A stretch of 64,000 nucleotides of DNA from G963923955 sp963923955 (lineage in GTDB: Bacteria; Pseudomonadota; Gammaproteobacteria; Eutrophobiales; Eutrophobiaceae): positions 1,798,001-1,862,000 of the forward strand of contig OZ000552.1 of the NCBI GenBank assembly GCA_963923955.1, in the 5' to 3' direction. Below the pieces are notes generated by a model. That model had not been told where the DNA came from, ran no database searches, and saw only the letters and a program-made list of their open reading frames with translations. Shown here in pieces: positions 15,470 through 24,185 of the stretch. Position 1 is the first letter of the stretch. Every line of letters starts with the position of its first letter. Made by a program: the position numbers and the translations under genes.

Positions 15470-16719
15470 GCGGCAAGCTCCAGCGCAAAGGATGCCGTGA
15501 CTGCCAGCGCGCTGCGCACGCCGTCTTCATGGAAGCCATAGCCCCAATAGGCGCCGCAGTATGAAATGCCGCGGCGTTGTATCAGCTTATAATGCCGGGA
15601 CTGCGCCTGATCACGGCCTGGATAAAACACCGGATGCTGATAGAAAATGCGGCGAATTATGTGCTCAGGTTTAATCTTCTCCGCCTGATTTAGGGAGACA
15701 CAATAGGTCTTGGCTGTTGCAAGCCCTTGCAGGATATTCATGTTATAGGTCACTGCGACATGGCTGGCGGCGGCCGCAGGGATGCGATAATTCCAACTCG
15801 CCCAAGCATTTTTACAGCGCGGCAATAATGAAATATCCGTATGCAGCACGGCCTCATTATCCTGATAGGGAAATTGCGCGAGTATGGCGCGTTCTTCCTC
15901 ATCCATATCAGCAACCATGCGCAGTGCCTGTGGGGCATGCGTGGCGATGATTACCTGATCAAAAAACTGCTCAGCACCATCGGCGAAGATCAACCTCACC
16001 CCGTCCGCACGGCGCTGCACCTTTTTCACCGCGGTGTTTAAGTATAGATGACGCTTAAACGGTCGTATCAGCGCCTGCACGTATGCGGCAGAGCCGCCCA
16101 CCACCGTGCGCCACTGCGGCCGCTTATCCACCTGCAACATGCCGTGATTGCGCAGAAACTCTAGCACGAAGCGCATGGAAAACGCGGCAAAACGCTCCGC
16201 CGGGCATGACCATAAGGAGGCACCGAGGGGAATTAAGTAATGGTCGATAAATTGTCGGCTGTAGCCGCGGGCAGCGGCGAATTCGGCAACGCTGATGCCA
16301 TCGCTTAGCTGTGCCGTAAGCGCCGCCGGCCCGTCGCGATGAAAGCGGTGAATGTCTTTCAGCATGGCCCAGAACTGCGGCTTGAACAGGTTGCGGCGCT
16401 GGCTGAACAGCTTGTCGAAATTGGTGCCGTTGTATTCCAACCCGCTGCGCTCACAATGCACACTAAAACTCATATCCGAGCCCCGGCTGGCAACGCCAAG
16501 CTCGGAAAACAAGGCACAGAGCCGGGGATAGTTCTGCTCGTTAAAGACAATGAAGCCGGTGTCGATGGGAATATTTGTGCCGGACTCGTTCACTTCTATG
16601 GTGTTGGTATGCCCGCCGGCGTAGTCATTGGCTTCAAAGATGGAGATATGATGCTGCCGGTGCAGGACGTGGGCCGCAGTCAGGCCGGAGATGCCGCTGC
16701 CGATAATGGCTATCTTCAT
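15466..16719 (-). CDS. FAD-dependent amine-oxidase-like oxidoreductase
   Basis: 417 residues from the ATG at 16719, where the Rossmann motif KIAIIGSGISGLTAAHVL begins at residue 2; a longer reading upstream lies inside the desaturase gene. The second signature FEANDYAGGHTNT follows at about residue 35. This subgroup of NAD(P)/FAD-binding proteins accompanies DUF1365 and cyclopropane synthase. It probably oxidises or desaturates a lipid intermediate. It overlaps the desaturase stop by 4 bp (ATGA). Confidence 0.88.
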   Translation of the reverse strand: MKIAIIGSGISGLTAAHVLHRQHHISIFEANDYAGGHTNTIEVNESGTNIPIDTGFIVFNEQNYPRLCALFSELGVASRGSDMSFSVHCERSGLEYNGTNFDKLFSQRRNLFKPQFWAMLKDIHRFHRDGPAALTAQLSDGISVAEFAAARGYSRQFIDHYLIPLGASLWSCPAERFAAFSMRFVLEFLRNHGMLQVDKRPQWRTVVGGSAAYVQALIRPFKRHLYLNTAVKKVQRRADGVRLIFADGAEQFFDQVIIATHAPQALRMVADMDEEERAILAQFPYQDNEAVLHTDISLLPRCKNAWASWNYRIPAAAASHVAVTYNMNILQGLATAKTYCVSLNQAEKIKPEHIIRRIFYQHPVFYPGRDQAQSRHYKLIQRRGISYCGAYWGYGFHEDGVRSALAVTASFALELAA

Positions 16720-17672
16720 TTGCGCGCCCCGCGTTCGGCCTCGCGCAAGATGTAGGCCGGCACCGGCTTCATGTCGGAGATAAGACCGAGCCGCGACATC
16801 AGGCACAGCACCATATAACTCAGATCAAGCTCCCACCAGTAAAAGCCCTGTCGGGTGGAGACCGGATAGCGATGATGGTTGTTGTGCCAGCCCTCGCCCA
16901 GTGTTAAGAGCGCCAACAGCAGATTGTTACGGCTGTTGTCTTTGGTATCGAAGCGCTGCCGACCATAGCGATGACACAGGGAATTGATGGTATAGGTGGC
17001 GTGATAGACCAGCACGGTGGAGATGAAAAAGCCCCAGACCAATAACTGCGCGCCATTGGTGTTCAATGCTGGAAACCAGTTTTGCAAGGCCATACCGATT
17101 GCATAACAACCAACAGCAAGCCCGATGAAGGGCAGCCAGTCAAGCCGCTCCAGCCACCTGAGTTCGGCATATTTGGAGAAATCCTTGATACGATTTTTGT
17201 TGGTCAAAAAATTGCCCTTCTTCAAAAACCAGAGGGCGTGGCTATTGAGAAAGCCGTACTTCGGCGAGTGCGGATCCTTCTCGGTATCAGAGCTCAGGTG
17301 ATGCTCGCGGTGATGGCTGGCCCACCACAGCGCCCCTCTCTGCCCGGCCATGCAGCCGGCAGCGGCCATCAAGAATTGCATGGGCCTGGAAACACGGTAG
17401 CTGCGGTGGGAAAAATAACGATGATAAAAGGCGGTAATAAAAAACATCCGCAGCAGATATAGAAACAGGGCAAGGCCGACGGCGAACCAACTGATGCCGA
17501 CGACAAACACCAGCAGACAGCCCAGATGCAGCGCGACAAACATGGACAGGCGAAACATGTCTATCTGCTCATGCTCAGCGGCAGGCATCTCAGAATAGAA
17601 CGCATCGTCATTGACCAGCCACTGCCAGAATCTGGCGGCCGTTCTCTTTTCAGCTTGACTCATTGATTTCAT
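16716..17672 (-). CDS. membrane fatty acid (acyl-CoA delta-9 type) desaturase
   Basis: 318 residues. The three histidine boxes of di-iron membrane desaturases are present in order: HRYFSHR, HHREHH and HNNHH. Four membrane helices surround them (FVALHLGCLLVFVVGISWF, LFLYLLRMFFITAFY, LPFIGLAVGCYAIGMAL, LLVWGFFISTVLVYHA). The enzyme introduces a cis double bond into acyl chains using O2. It is the first gene of the lipid operon and would generate the substrate for the cyclopropane synthase. Start at 17672; a Met three codons on is possible. Confidence 0.9.
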   Translation of the reverse strand: MKSMSQAEKRTAARFWQWLVNDDAFYSEMPAAEHEQIDMFRLSMFVALHLGCLLVFVVGISWFAVGLALFLYLLRMFFITAFYHRYFSHRSYRVSRPMQFLMAAAGCMAGQRGALWWASHHREHHLSSDTEKDPHSPKYGFLNSHALWFLKKGNFLTNKNRIKDFSKYAELRWLERLDWLPFIGLAVGCYAIGMALQNWFPALNTNGAQLLVWGFFISTVLVYHATYTINSLCHRYGRQRFDTKDNSRNNLLLALLTLGEGWHNNHHRYPVSTRQGFYWWELDLSYMVLCLMSRLGLISDMKPVPAYILREAERGARK

Positions 17673-17709
17673 GATTAGACCTTAGTATGTATAGATTAGT
17701 CTTTGCTTT

Positions 17710-17748
17710 GTGAATGATAGATAAAACGCAAGTGAAAATCAGGTGAAA
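17710..17748 (-). promoter_or_regulatory. 11-bp-spaced direct repeats upstream of desaturase operon
   Basis: On the plus strand GTGAAA begins at 17732 and again at 17743, exactly 11 bp apart. GTGAAT begins at 17710, 22 bp from the first. On the coding strand this reads TTTCACCTGAT-TTTCAC. Direct repeats with 11-bp spacing are the usual form of OmpR/PhoB-family sites. A matching pair lies upstream of the response regulator gene. Confidence 0.55.
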
Positions 17749-17780
17749 TTCATCTATTGAAACTAAACTATTTTTAGGCT

Positions 17781-19073
17781 TCACAAGGGAGTGAAGATCA
17801 CGGTAACAGTCGTGCCTTTGTTTAGCTCGCTTTCGATAGCAAGCGGCCAGCGAAAGCGCGCGGATAGCATCTTGACGATGGTCAGGCCCACACCATAGCC
17901 GCCGCGGCGCTTGTTTTGTCCGCGCTCAAAGGGCCGGAACATCTTCTCTACATCATCGCTGGACATGCCCACCCCGCTGTCACTGATGTCAATCCTGTTA
18001 TCTGCAATACGAATATCCACCCGGCCTTCATCCGTATAGGAATAGGCGTTGCGAATCAGGTTGCCGATCATGACCGATAATACCTTGTCCGAGGCTTGAA
18101 CGATCAACTCCTGTTCGGCGATGAGACCGACTTCAATAGACTTGCCCTGCAACAGTGCCTGCGCCCGCTCCATCTCTTCGCGCACAACATCATTGACACA
18201 CACCGGATCAAAGGACAGCGCATTTTCAGACTCACGCGCCAACAACAACAAAGCCTCGATCAGCTCTTCCATGTCGGCGGCGTTATGCTTGATGCGTTCA
18301 ACCGTGCGCCGCTGCGCCTCACTCAGCTGCTCATCATTTAACAGGATATCGGCGGCGATCTTTATGACGGTAATCGGGCTGCGCAGCTCATGGCTTGCAT
18401 CACGGGTAAAATTCCGCTCGCGCAACACAAAGGCCTCGATGCGCTCCGACAGTCTTGACAGCGCCGCGGATAAGGTACGCACATCATCGTCTGAATGCGC
18501 ATAGTCCGAGAGCAGGATCTTCAGCTCTGTGGCAAAATCATCACTGCCGGGGTCAAGCCCCTCCACATCCTGACTGAGCCGGATGATCGGCGAAACCGCG
18601 CGTGAAGAGAAACGATAGGCAATCCAGCCGGATAAGTAGATCAGGATCAACAGCCCCGCAAGCGGCAACATCCCAAAGAACAGCGCGAGCTCACTTACCT
18701 GCTGCCCATTAAAGACCAGCAACAATGTCTTGTCTTCCCGGGCGCTGATATAAACAACATAGAAGTCGGAATCTTCATCGGCGAGCTCATGAAAACCGGC
18801 CGTAAGGCCCGCCAGCCCGGCCGGCAGAGCAGCGGCATCTTGCGGCAACAAATAGCCGCTCAGGTTATAGGTCAAGGGACGCGGAAAATCCCTGTCAATC
18901 TCATGCTGCCGCCAGAAATACTCCGCCTCGCTTTCAAGGGCGCGCCGGATCAGGATATCGCCAAGCACATAGCGCGCGGCATAGACACCCATCAGCGCCG
19001 CGATACTGATTAACACGGCCTGTAGCAGAAAGGCCTGCCACAGACGCTGGTCAATGCCGCTGTTTTTTTTCAT
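17781..19073 (-). CDS. sensor histidine kinase
   Basis: 430 residues from the ATG at 19073, which overlaps the response regulator's end by 23 bp; an earlier in-frame start lies deep within that gene. Membrane helix 1 is near residues 12-35 and helix 2 near 130-155, enclosing a periplasmic sensor region of about 95 residues. A HAMP-like linker follows. The H box FTRDASHELRSP carries the phosphorylated His near residue 235. ATPase boxes are seen: NLIRNAYSYTDEG, DSGVGMS, GGYGVGLTIV. It pairs with the adjacent OmpR-type regulator. Its signal is unknown; the lipid operon lies 108 bp downstream. Confidence 0.9.
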   Translation of the reverse strand: MKKNSGIDQRLWQAFLLQAVLISIAALMGVYAARYVLGDILIRRALESEAEYFWRQHEIDRDFPRPLTYNLSGYLLPQDAAALPAGLAGLTAGFHELADEDSDFYVVYISAREDKTLLLVFNGQQVSELALFFGMLPLAGLLILIYLSGWIAYRFSSRAVSPIIRLSQDVEGLDPGSDDFATELKILLSDYAHSDDDVRTLSAALSRLSERIEAFVLRERNFTRDASHELRSPITVIKIAADILLNDEQLSEAQRRTVERIKHNAADMEELIEALLLLARESENALSFDPVCVNDVVREEMERAQALLQGKSIEVGLIAEQELIVQASDKVLSVMIGNLIRNAYSYTDEGRVDIRIADNRIDISDSGVGMSSDDVEKMFRPFERGQNKRRGGYGVGLTIVKMLSARFRWPLAIESELNKGTTVTVIFTPL

Positions 19074-19764
19074 CAATGGCGACCAGGCGGTAACCCGAGT
19101 TTTGTACCGTATGCAGCAGTTGCACCGGGAACGGCCGATCAATACCCTTGCGCAAGTTATACATGTGGCTGCGCAAGGTGTCACTGTCAGGCAGGATGTC
19201 GCCCCAGATCTGTCGTTCTATATCACGGCGGCTGACAACGCGGGGCGAGCGTTGCATGAGAATACGCAATATCTTCAGACCAATCGGCGTCAGCTTGATG
19301 GCGGCTGCGCCACGTCTTAGCTCCATCGTACTGGTATTAAACACCAGATCGCCCACCTGCAAGGTCTCCGGTGCCAGTTGTCCGCGTTGTCGCCGTATCA
19401 GGGCGCGCACCCGTGCTTCCAATTCCTTTATCTCAAAGGGTTTAACCAGATAATCATCCGCGCCTGTGGCAAGACCTGAGAGCTTATCATCCAGCGTGTC
19501 GCGCGCGGTCAGGATCAGGATGGGCGTATCGCGCCGCGCCTCATTGCGCAGTTTCCCCAGTAGCTGCAGGCCATCAATGCCGGGCAGCATGAGATCCAGG
19601 ATAAGGACATCATAGTCACCGGTGACAGCCAGATGCAATCCGGTCACACCATCGGCTGCATAATCCATCACATAATGACAGCCCTCCATAAACTCACAGA
19701 CCATGTCTGCAATATCATGGTGATCTTCTATGAGTAAAACACTACCGGCGGATTCAGTGCCCAT
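19051..19764 (-). CDS. OmpR/PhoB-family response regulator
   Basis: 237 residues. Receiver domain at residues about 8-120 with the phosphoacceptor Asp in LILDLMLPGIDG, the conserved Thr in ILILTARD and the Lys in YLVKPFE. A C-terminal winged helix (LTPIGLKILRILMQRSPRVVSRRDIERQIWGD, residues about 165-195) is typical of QseB/PmrA-like regulators. It is the first gene of the pair and is translationally coupled to the kinase. Direct repeats at 19813-19829 suggest autoregulation, and a similar site precedes the desaturase operon. Confidence 0.93.
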   Translation of the reverse strand: MGTESAGSVLLIEDHHDIADMVCEFMEGCHYVMDYAADGVTGLHLAVTGDYDVLILDLMLPGIDGLQLLGKLRNEARRDTPILILTARDTLDDKLSGLATGADDYLVKPFEIKELEARVRALIRRQRGQLAPETLQVGDLVFNTSTMELRRGAAAIKLTPIGLKILRILMQRSPRVVSRRDIERQIWGDILPDSDTLRSHMYNLRKGIDRPFPVQLLHTVQNSGYRLVAIDEKKQRH

Positions 19765-19812
19765 TGTTGTCTTAGGTCATCTAAGTAAAACGCATCAATT
19801 AAAACCAACAGC

Positions 19813-19829
19813 ATGTGATTATTATGTGA
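19813..19829 (-). promoter_or_regulatory. 11-bp-spaced direct repeat upstream of response regulator
   Basis: ATGTGA begins at 19813 and at 19824 (plus strand), exactly 11 bp apart; on the coding strand TCACAT-N5-TCACAT. The half-site resembles the GTGAAA pair before the desaturase. It lies about 50-65 bp before the start codon, suitable for autoregulation. Confidence 0.5.
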
Positions 19830-19910
19830 AAATATCCAGCGCCTGTTGATCTTTTGAAAGGCGTCAAGCAAAGGGCAAACTCGCAAGAATTGTTTCACCC
19901 ACCGCTGTCC

Positions 19911-20193
19911 ATACCCGTCCCCGCATCCAGTCAAGCCCCCTGTTCAGGCCGGGGGCAGGCTCTGGCAGCGAACAGGGAACGGGGCAGGCTATTCCCGGCT
20001 TGACCAAGAGTCCAGAATTGAGACGTCATTCCTGCGGAAGCAGGAATCCATAGGAGGCAAGGAAAGAAACCCACTAGACTCCCGTCCCCGTTTCCACGGG
20101 GACATGCTTTCACGGGAATGACGATGTTGGCTGACGACTCGCCCGCCTGTCTATGCCCCATGCCCGTATCCATCCAAGTCCCCTGTTCAGGCC
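19911..20193. repeat. cluster of palindromic repeats
   Basis: At least four elements: a CCCCCTGTTCAGGCCGGGGG dyad (19936-19955), an ATTCCCGGCTTGACC half-element (19991), CGTCATTCCTGCGGAAGCAG (20033), and a CCGTCCCCGTTTCCACGGGG element followed by acatgctttcacgggaatgacg (20082-20123). A partial copy of the first dyad recurs at 20180. Confidence 0.8.
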
Positions 20194-20845
20194 AGAGTAA
20201 GAGCCGTTGGACGTTATATGCCCGGCGCAAGGCGTACCGCGAGATAAGGCTTAGTCGGCTTGTGTCCAGCACCCAGCGCCCCGAAAGACAAACACTCACC
20301 GCCGCTCACCGCAAGCGCTTATCAAAGCGCTTCGACAACGCCGTCAAGGCCTGCTCTAGTGCCTCAACCATTGCTGCCTGTACGTGGCCGCGGACAGGGT
20401 CACTTGATCGGATGCCTCCCGATTAGATGCGGATATCACCAGCAGTGTTGATGCCAAAGAGAAACGCCAAAACCTGCCGCCGCCCGAAGGGCTATCCCCA
20501 ACACATCGGCGAACCTGCCTATGCGTACACACAGACAGGCTGGCTGGGCAAATATAACAGCATAAGGCCATACAAAAGACAGGAATTACAACCCTCAGTG
20601 CGGTACATTCCCCACAACCTTCGTTGCAGTAGGTGGTGGACGCATACAAGCAGTTGTCCGTACGAGACTGCCAGGGTATCATCGCCACTTGTCTGCGGGC
20701 AGCGAGGTATGCACTTGCGTCCGCCGGGCGATTTTGCTTCTGTTCATTCGGGATCATGTATATAAATTTTTCCGATATCCAATTATCGTTGAACCGGAAA
20801 TTCAGCTTTGTCTTTGCATCCAGCTTCGCGCTTGGCTATGGCGGA
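20194..20845. other. about 650 bp with no supportable gene
   Basis: ORFs on both strands here lack start signals and recognisable domains and overlap one another. The composition is uneven, with an AT-rich end near 20755-20800 (tataaatttttccgatatcc). It may be remnant DNA accompanying the duplication that begins at 20846. I see no RNA gene. Confidence 0.5.
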
Positions 20846-21015
20846 CGCCTTCTACGCCCGTATGCTTGAGCATTATAGAGTGGACTGAGGTGGGTTGATG
20901 CTGGCTTGATGGCGGCGCCCGGTCGTCGGCTACGCTGGCACCTGTTAGTGGCGGCGAGCAACGGGCCTGGCTGCAACGTCGGCTGCGCTAAAATAAACAA
21001 ACGGGAGAGATGACT

Positions 21016-21860
21016 ATGCGTGATCGGAATATTGATGAGGCCGTGGTCGAGGACTTCGGCCGGGAGTGGCAGACCTTTGATCAAAGCGCCTTATCCGCTG
21101 CCGAGCGCAAGGCGCAGTTTGACGCCTATTTTGAGGTATTTTCGTGGGGGGGGGGGGGGGGGGAAATAGCGCAGCTGCATGGACGGGTTTTGATGCCGGT
21201 TGTGGTGCCGGCAGATGGGCATTGCTCGTTGCAGAGAGGGTAAAACATTTGCATTGCGTGGAGCCGTCGGAGGCCATCACTGTGGCAAGACAAAATCTTG
21301 CACACCTAGCAAACTGCACCTTCCACCAATGCGGCATCGCCGCCATGCCGTTTCCCGATGCCTCTATGGACTTCGGTTATTGCCTGGGCGTGCTGCATCA
21401 CATGCCCGACCCGCAGCAGGGCATGGATGATTGTGTGCGCAAGCTGAAACGCGGCGCGCCCTTGCTGGTTTATCTCTATTATGACTTTGACAATCAACCC
21501 GCCTGGTTCCGGTTATTGTGGCGATGCAGCGATGGCCTCCGGCGCGGTATTTCCCGCTTGCCGCACCGGCTGAAAAGCTGGCTCTGCGAGATCATCGCGG
21601 TCGTGGTTTATTACCCGCTCGCCCGCACGGCGCGGCTGTTGGAAAAGACCGGGCTTCCCATGCACAGTTTCCCCTTGAGTGGTTACAGAAACATGTCGCT
21701 GTACTCCATGAGAGTCAATGCGCTGGATCGCTTTGGCACGAGACTGGAGCATCGCTTTACCAAGCCTGAAATAGCAAACATGATGACGGCCGCCGGGCTG
21801 GAAGGGATTCGGTTTAGCACAAACCCGCCTTTTTACTGCGCGGTCGGGTTCAAGAAATAG
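21016..21860 (+). CDS. SAM-dependent methyltransferase, copy 1, phase-variable, OFF as read
   Basis: The N-terminal part (DRNIDEAVVEDFGREWQTFD...FEVFSW) starts at the ATG at 21016 after GGGAGA. It runs into an 18-G tract, then stops out of frame after about 75 residues. The rest continues in another frame from 21164: SAM motif FDAGCGAGRWALLVAERVKH, CVEPSEAI, then FGYCLGVLHHMPDP. With 19 or 16 G the two parts join into one class I methyltransferase of about 281 residues. The tract sits just before motif I. The polysaccharide context of copy 2 suggests methylation of a surface glycan. The C-terminal half has hydrophobic stretches (LVYLYYDF, IIAVVVYYPLA). Confidence 0.8.
21146..21163 (+). repeat. 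poly-G tract, 18 nt, in methyltransferase copy 1
   Basis: An uninterrupted run of 18 G lies inside the reading frame directly before the SAM-binding motif. The gene is continuous only when the length is 1 modulo 3 (16, 19). At 18 it is out of frame. Confidence 0.9.
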
Positions 21861-21931
21861 CGCTTGGATGCTTTTAGGAGGGCTATAGCTATTATGGACG
21901 AACGGGAGCGAGAGAAAAATAGGGGAGTGAA

Positions 21932-22339
21932 TCAACTAATGAACATCCGCCAAAACATAGCAACAACAAAACCAAGGGTCACGCCCAGCATCCATTTCAT
22001 TAGCCGTTGTTCTGATTTTACTTCCTGAATATCACCTTGTAATTCTGTTTTTACTTCATCCTGCCGGCGTTCCAGTCGATGAATATCATCTTTGACTTCC
22101 TGGATATTTCCTTGTAATTCCGCCTTGACTTCCTGAACATTCCCGTTTAAATCTGCCTTGACTTCCTGAATCTCAATCTTAACTTCATGTATATCCGCTT
22201 TCGTTGCGACCTGTGTATCCAGGGCCTGGGAAAATGCCTCAACGATGGCCTCGGATTGCGCCTCGGCCTGCTCTTGCGGGATTCCCGCATCTTTTAGTCT
22301 GCGAGAAAATTTAAGTGTATCAAATGCAGCCATACTCAT
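21932..22339 (-). CDS. DUF1640-like coiled-coil protein with C-terminal membrane anchor
   Basis: 135 residues. FDTLKFSRRLKDAGIPQEQA at the start, VATKADIHEVK, repeated NGNVQEVKAELQGNIQEVK coil units and the tail LMKWMLGVTLGFVVAMFWRMF make it a clear relative of the protein at 3309. AAGGGA precedes the start at suitable distance. It stands alone beside the methyltransferase copy, convergent with it. Function unknown. Confidence 0.75.
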   Translation of the reverse strand: MSMAAFDTLKFSRRLKDAGIPQEQAEAQSEAIVEAFSQALDTQVATKADIHEVKIEIQEVKADLNGNVQEVKAELQGNIQEVKDDIHRLERRQDEVKTELQGDIQEVKSEQRLMKWMLGVTLGFVVAMFWRMFIS

Positions 22340-22490
22340 GAGTTAGCATTCCCTTGATCAGGTTTCCAGTTGCCATCGTGGAGATAATTAATTGTACTAT
22401 CCTTACTTCGCCACGATGTAGACAATACCATGAAAGGCCGGGCGAAGCGAGGATCCTTTGATTACCTTCCTCATTCGCAACCGACAACAT

Positions 22491-22601
22491 TCATGATGAG
22501 ATGTCTTGATGTTCCAGGGCGGCTGCAACATCTTCGTAAGGGCGGCGGGCAAGGGCAGCATTGAACGGCACCTCGCCGTTCATGCTTGCCCTGTCAACCA
22601 T
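22491..22601 (-). CDS. 36-codon ORF, possibly an ankyrin-repeat remnant
   Basis: The frame reads MVDRASMNGEVPFNAALARR followed by PYEDVAAALEHQDISS. The spacing GEVPFNAAL...YEDVAAALEHQ resembles the helix-turn-helix of an ankyrin repeat. No good ribosome-binding site is seen. It may be a decayed fragment of a larger gene rather than a working small protein. Confidence 0.25.
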   Translation of the reverse strand: MVDRASMNGEVPFNAALARRPYEDVAAALEHQDISS

Positions 22602-22606
22602 TCGCC

Positions 22607-22633
22607 GCTTATCCACAATTTCGGTGGATAAGC
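22607..22633. other. palindrome containing a DnaA-box-like sequence
   Basis: Arms GCTTATCCAC and GTGGATAAGC flank a 7-nt loop. TTATCCACA (22609-22617) is a perfect DnaA box and the opposite arm has one mismatch. Either a hairpin or a pair of facing DnaA sites. The rest of the 22340-22866 interval holds no clear gene other than the short ORF at 22491, and an AT-rich stretch at 22690-22740. Confidence 0.35.
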
Positions 22634-22866
22634 CTGTGGAAGAGGGGCGCACAGGTGGCCGGATTCGGCCTTTTATCGGCGTTATGACGAAAGTACTAAA
22701 ATTTAGCCACTCTTTCTTTCTATATTATTTTCGATAGGTTGCAGACCGACGGCTGGCAAAGGCAGGCACCTCGCCGTTCATGCGAAAGATCGCGGCATAG
22801 CGGTGTTGAGACGGTCAAACTTGCGAGATTTTTGCGGGGCAAGCATAACCAGCGGGAATGCCCCAC

Positions 22867-24060
22867 TCAAAGCTCATCACTCAGCAAGCGCCGGCGGATG
22901 CGTTGGTATTCCTGCTGGTTGATGATGCCTTGCTCATAGACCCGGCGCAGGGCGGCGAGGCGCTTCGGCAGGGTGTCGCCCTGTATGCCGCCCTCCACCT
23001 GTTGCTCAAGCTGCCGGATGCGCGCCTCGGCCAGGGCCAGATCGCGCCGGGTCGCCGCTTCCCGGGCGCGGCGGGCGTGTGCCTTTTGCCGATCTTCGGC
23101 GGCCTGGATCTCCGCTGCGGTCGATGTGTCTTCCCCGGCGGCGATAATCGGTCGCACTGTGCCATCCGGCACGATACCGAGCAGCCTTCTCTTCCCGGCG
23201 GCCAGTAGCCGTTCCTGCTGGCCGGGCTTAGGACTCAGGTAGTCAACGATCGGCGGCTGCTGCAGGTCGCCGAAGCGCAAGCCGAATTTGTCGGTCGGTT
23301 GCCCCCGGCGGGCACCGCGCAGCATCAGCCCGGCGTTCTTGTCGGTGTTGGACAAAAAATTGCTGGATTGCATCAACTCGGCGCCGGTGATAAACACGGT
23401 GTAGGCCCAGTCCTGCTGCGGCAGCCCGCCCAGCTCGGCCGCCGTGACGAAAAACTCCAGGCGGTTATGCCGCACCCGAATCTTCTCGGAATAGATATAA
23501 CCGCCGTCCGCATCAAACCATTGACTATCGCGCACCCAGGGGCCGGCCGTTGAGCGCTCCTGCTGCCAGGTGCGCATGAGCTTGCGCGCCACCTGCGGCC
23601 GGGGCGTTACGATAATCGCCCGCTCCCAGGCGAATTCCGGTGCAATGCTGACCCGGCGCCCAGGCAAGGTGTCGGTGCGCCCGGCGCCGCGCTCGCCGTC
23701 CTGATCGATGTACACCTCTACATTAAAGGCATAGAAATCGTGGCGCGCCACCCGCGCGGCGGGCACGAAACCGGCGCCCATGCCCAGCGTTACGCCTTCC
23801 GTGCCGCGCACCGGGTTTGCCAGTTCTATGCTGAACCAGGTGCCGTCCTCGGCGCGGCGCACGGAAAACGACAAGAGGTCAAGATCGCCCTCGCGGTAAT
23901 GCTCGTTGGCTGGATAGATCAAGGCACCGCTGCCGTGATCATCGCCGGCGATGTCCTCGATGGTGAACAAGGTCTCGGCAGGCAGTGGTGCCGCGACCAG
24001 ACAGGCCGCCAGCAGGGTCAGGCATAGGCAGGTTCGGGTCGGTGGGAGGTTGTTATTCAT
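22867..24060 (-). CDS. secreted glucodextranase-C-like protein with SHOCT-like tail
   Basis: 397 residues. Signal peptide at residues about 8-28 (cleavage before ETLF). Residues about 30-280 resemble the C-terminal glucodextranase domain (PF09985-type): DIAGDDHGSGALIYPANEHY, FSIELANPV, VYIDQDGERGAG, PEFAWERAIIVTP. A charged coil (AAEDRQKAHARRAREAATRR) and a C-terminal SHOCT-like helix pair (ALRRVYEQGIINQQEYQRIR) follow. The domain is known as a membrane or glucan-associated module in alpha-glucan degrading enzymes. It lies downstream of the mal-like genes, so a periplasmic or surface role in glucan handling is inferred. Confidence 0.7.
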   Translation of the reverse strand: MNNNLPPTRTCLCLTLLAACLVAAPLPAETLFTIEDIAGDDHGSGALIYPANEHYREGDLDLLSFSVRRAEDGTWFSIELANPVRGTEGVTLGMGAGFVPAARVARHDFYAFNVEVYIDQDGERGAGRTDTLPGRRVSIAPEFAWERAIIVTPRPQVARKLMRTWQQERSTAGPWVRDSQWFDADGGYIYSEKIRVRHNRLEFFVTAAELGGLPQQDWAYTVFITGAELMQSSNFLSNTDKNAGLMLRGARRGQPTDKFGLRFGDLQQPPIVDYLSPKPGQQERLLAAGKRRLLGIVPDGTVRPIIAAGEDTSTAAEIQAAEDRQKAHARRAREAATRRDLALAEARIRQLEQQVEGGIQGDTLPKRLAALRRVYEQGIINQQEYQRIRRRLLSDEL

Positions 24061-24080
24061 TTTTTTATATAACGCCGATC

Positions 24081-24164
24081 ATCATTCCTGCGGAAGCGGG
24101 AATCTATCAAACACCGTACCATACCCTCTGGATTTTCTGGATTCCCGCTTACGCGGGAATGACG
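24081..24164. repeat. palindromic repeats
   Basis: An ATTCCTGCGGAAGCGGGAAT dyad at about 24084 and an ATTCCCGCTTACGCGGGAAT dyad at about 24139, separated by about 35 bp. Confidence 0.8.
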
Positions 24165-24185
24165 GCAGAGAGGTCGGCAATGCGG

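Larger units (their letters stand above)
20846..21896 (+). repeat. inverted duplication, copy 1 (partner 59947-60995)
   Basis: About 1.05 kb nearly identical to the reverse complement of 59947-60995. It contains the whole methyltransferase gene, its leader, and at 20846-20886 the last codons (FYARMLEHY) of a GT32-like glycosyltransferase whose intact copy adjoins the other repeat. The truncated tail here indicates that this copy was derived from a locus like the other one. Confidence 0.9.

Noticed and set aside
20118..20765. Several 60-130-codon ORFs considered as a transposase remnant
   Set aside because: No DDE or other transposase motif could be seen and no terminal inverted repeats or target duplication.
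22607..22633. Chromosome origin suggested by DnaA boxes
   Set aside because: Only one perfect and one near box, no dnaA/dnaN/gidA neighbours and no box cluster.
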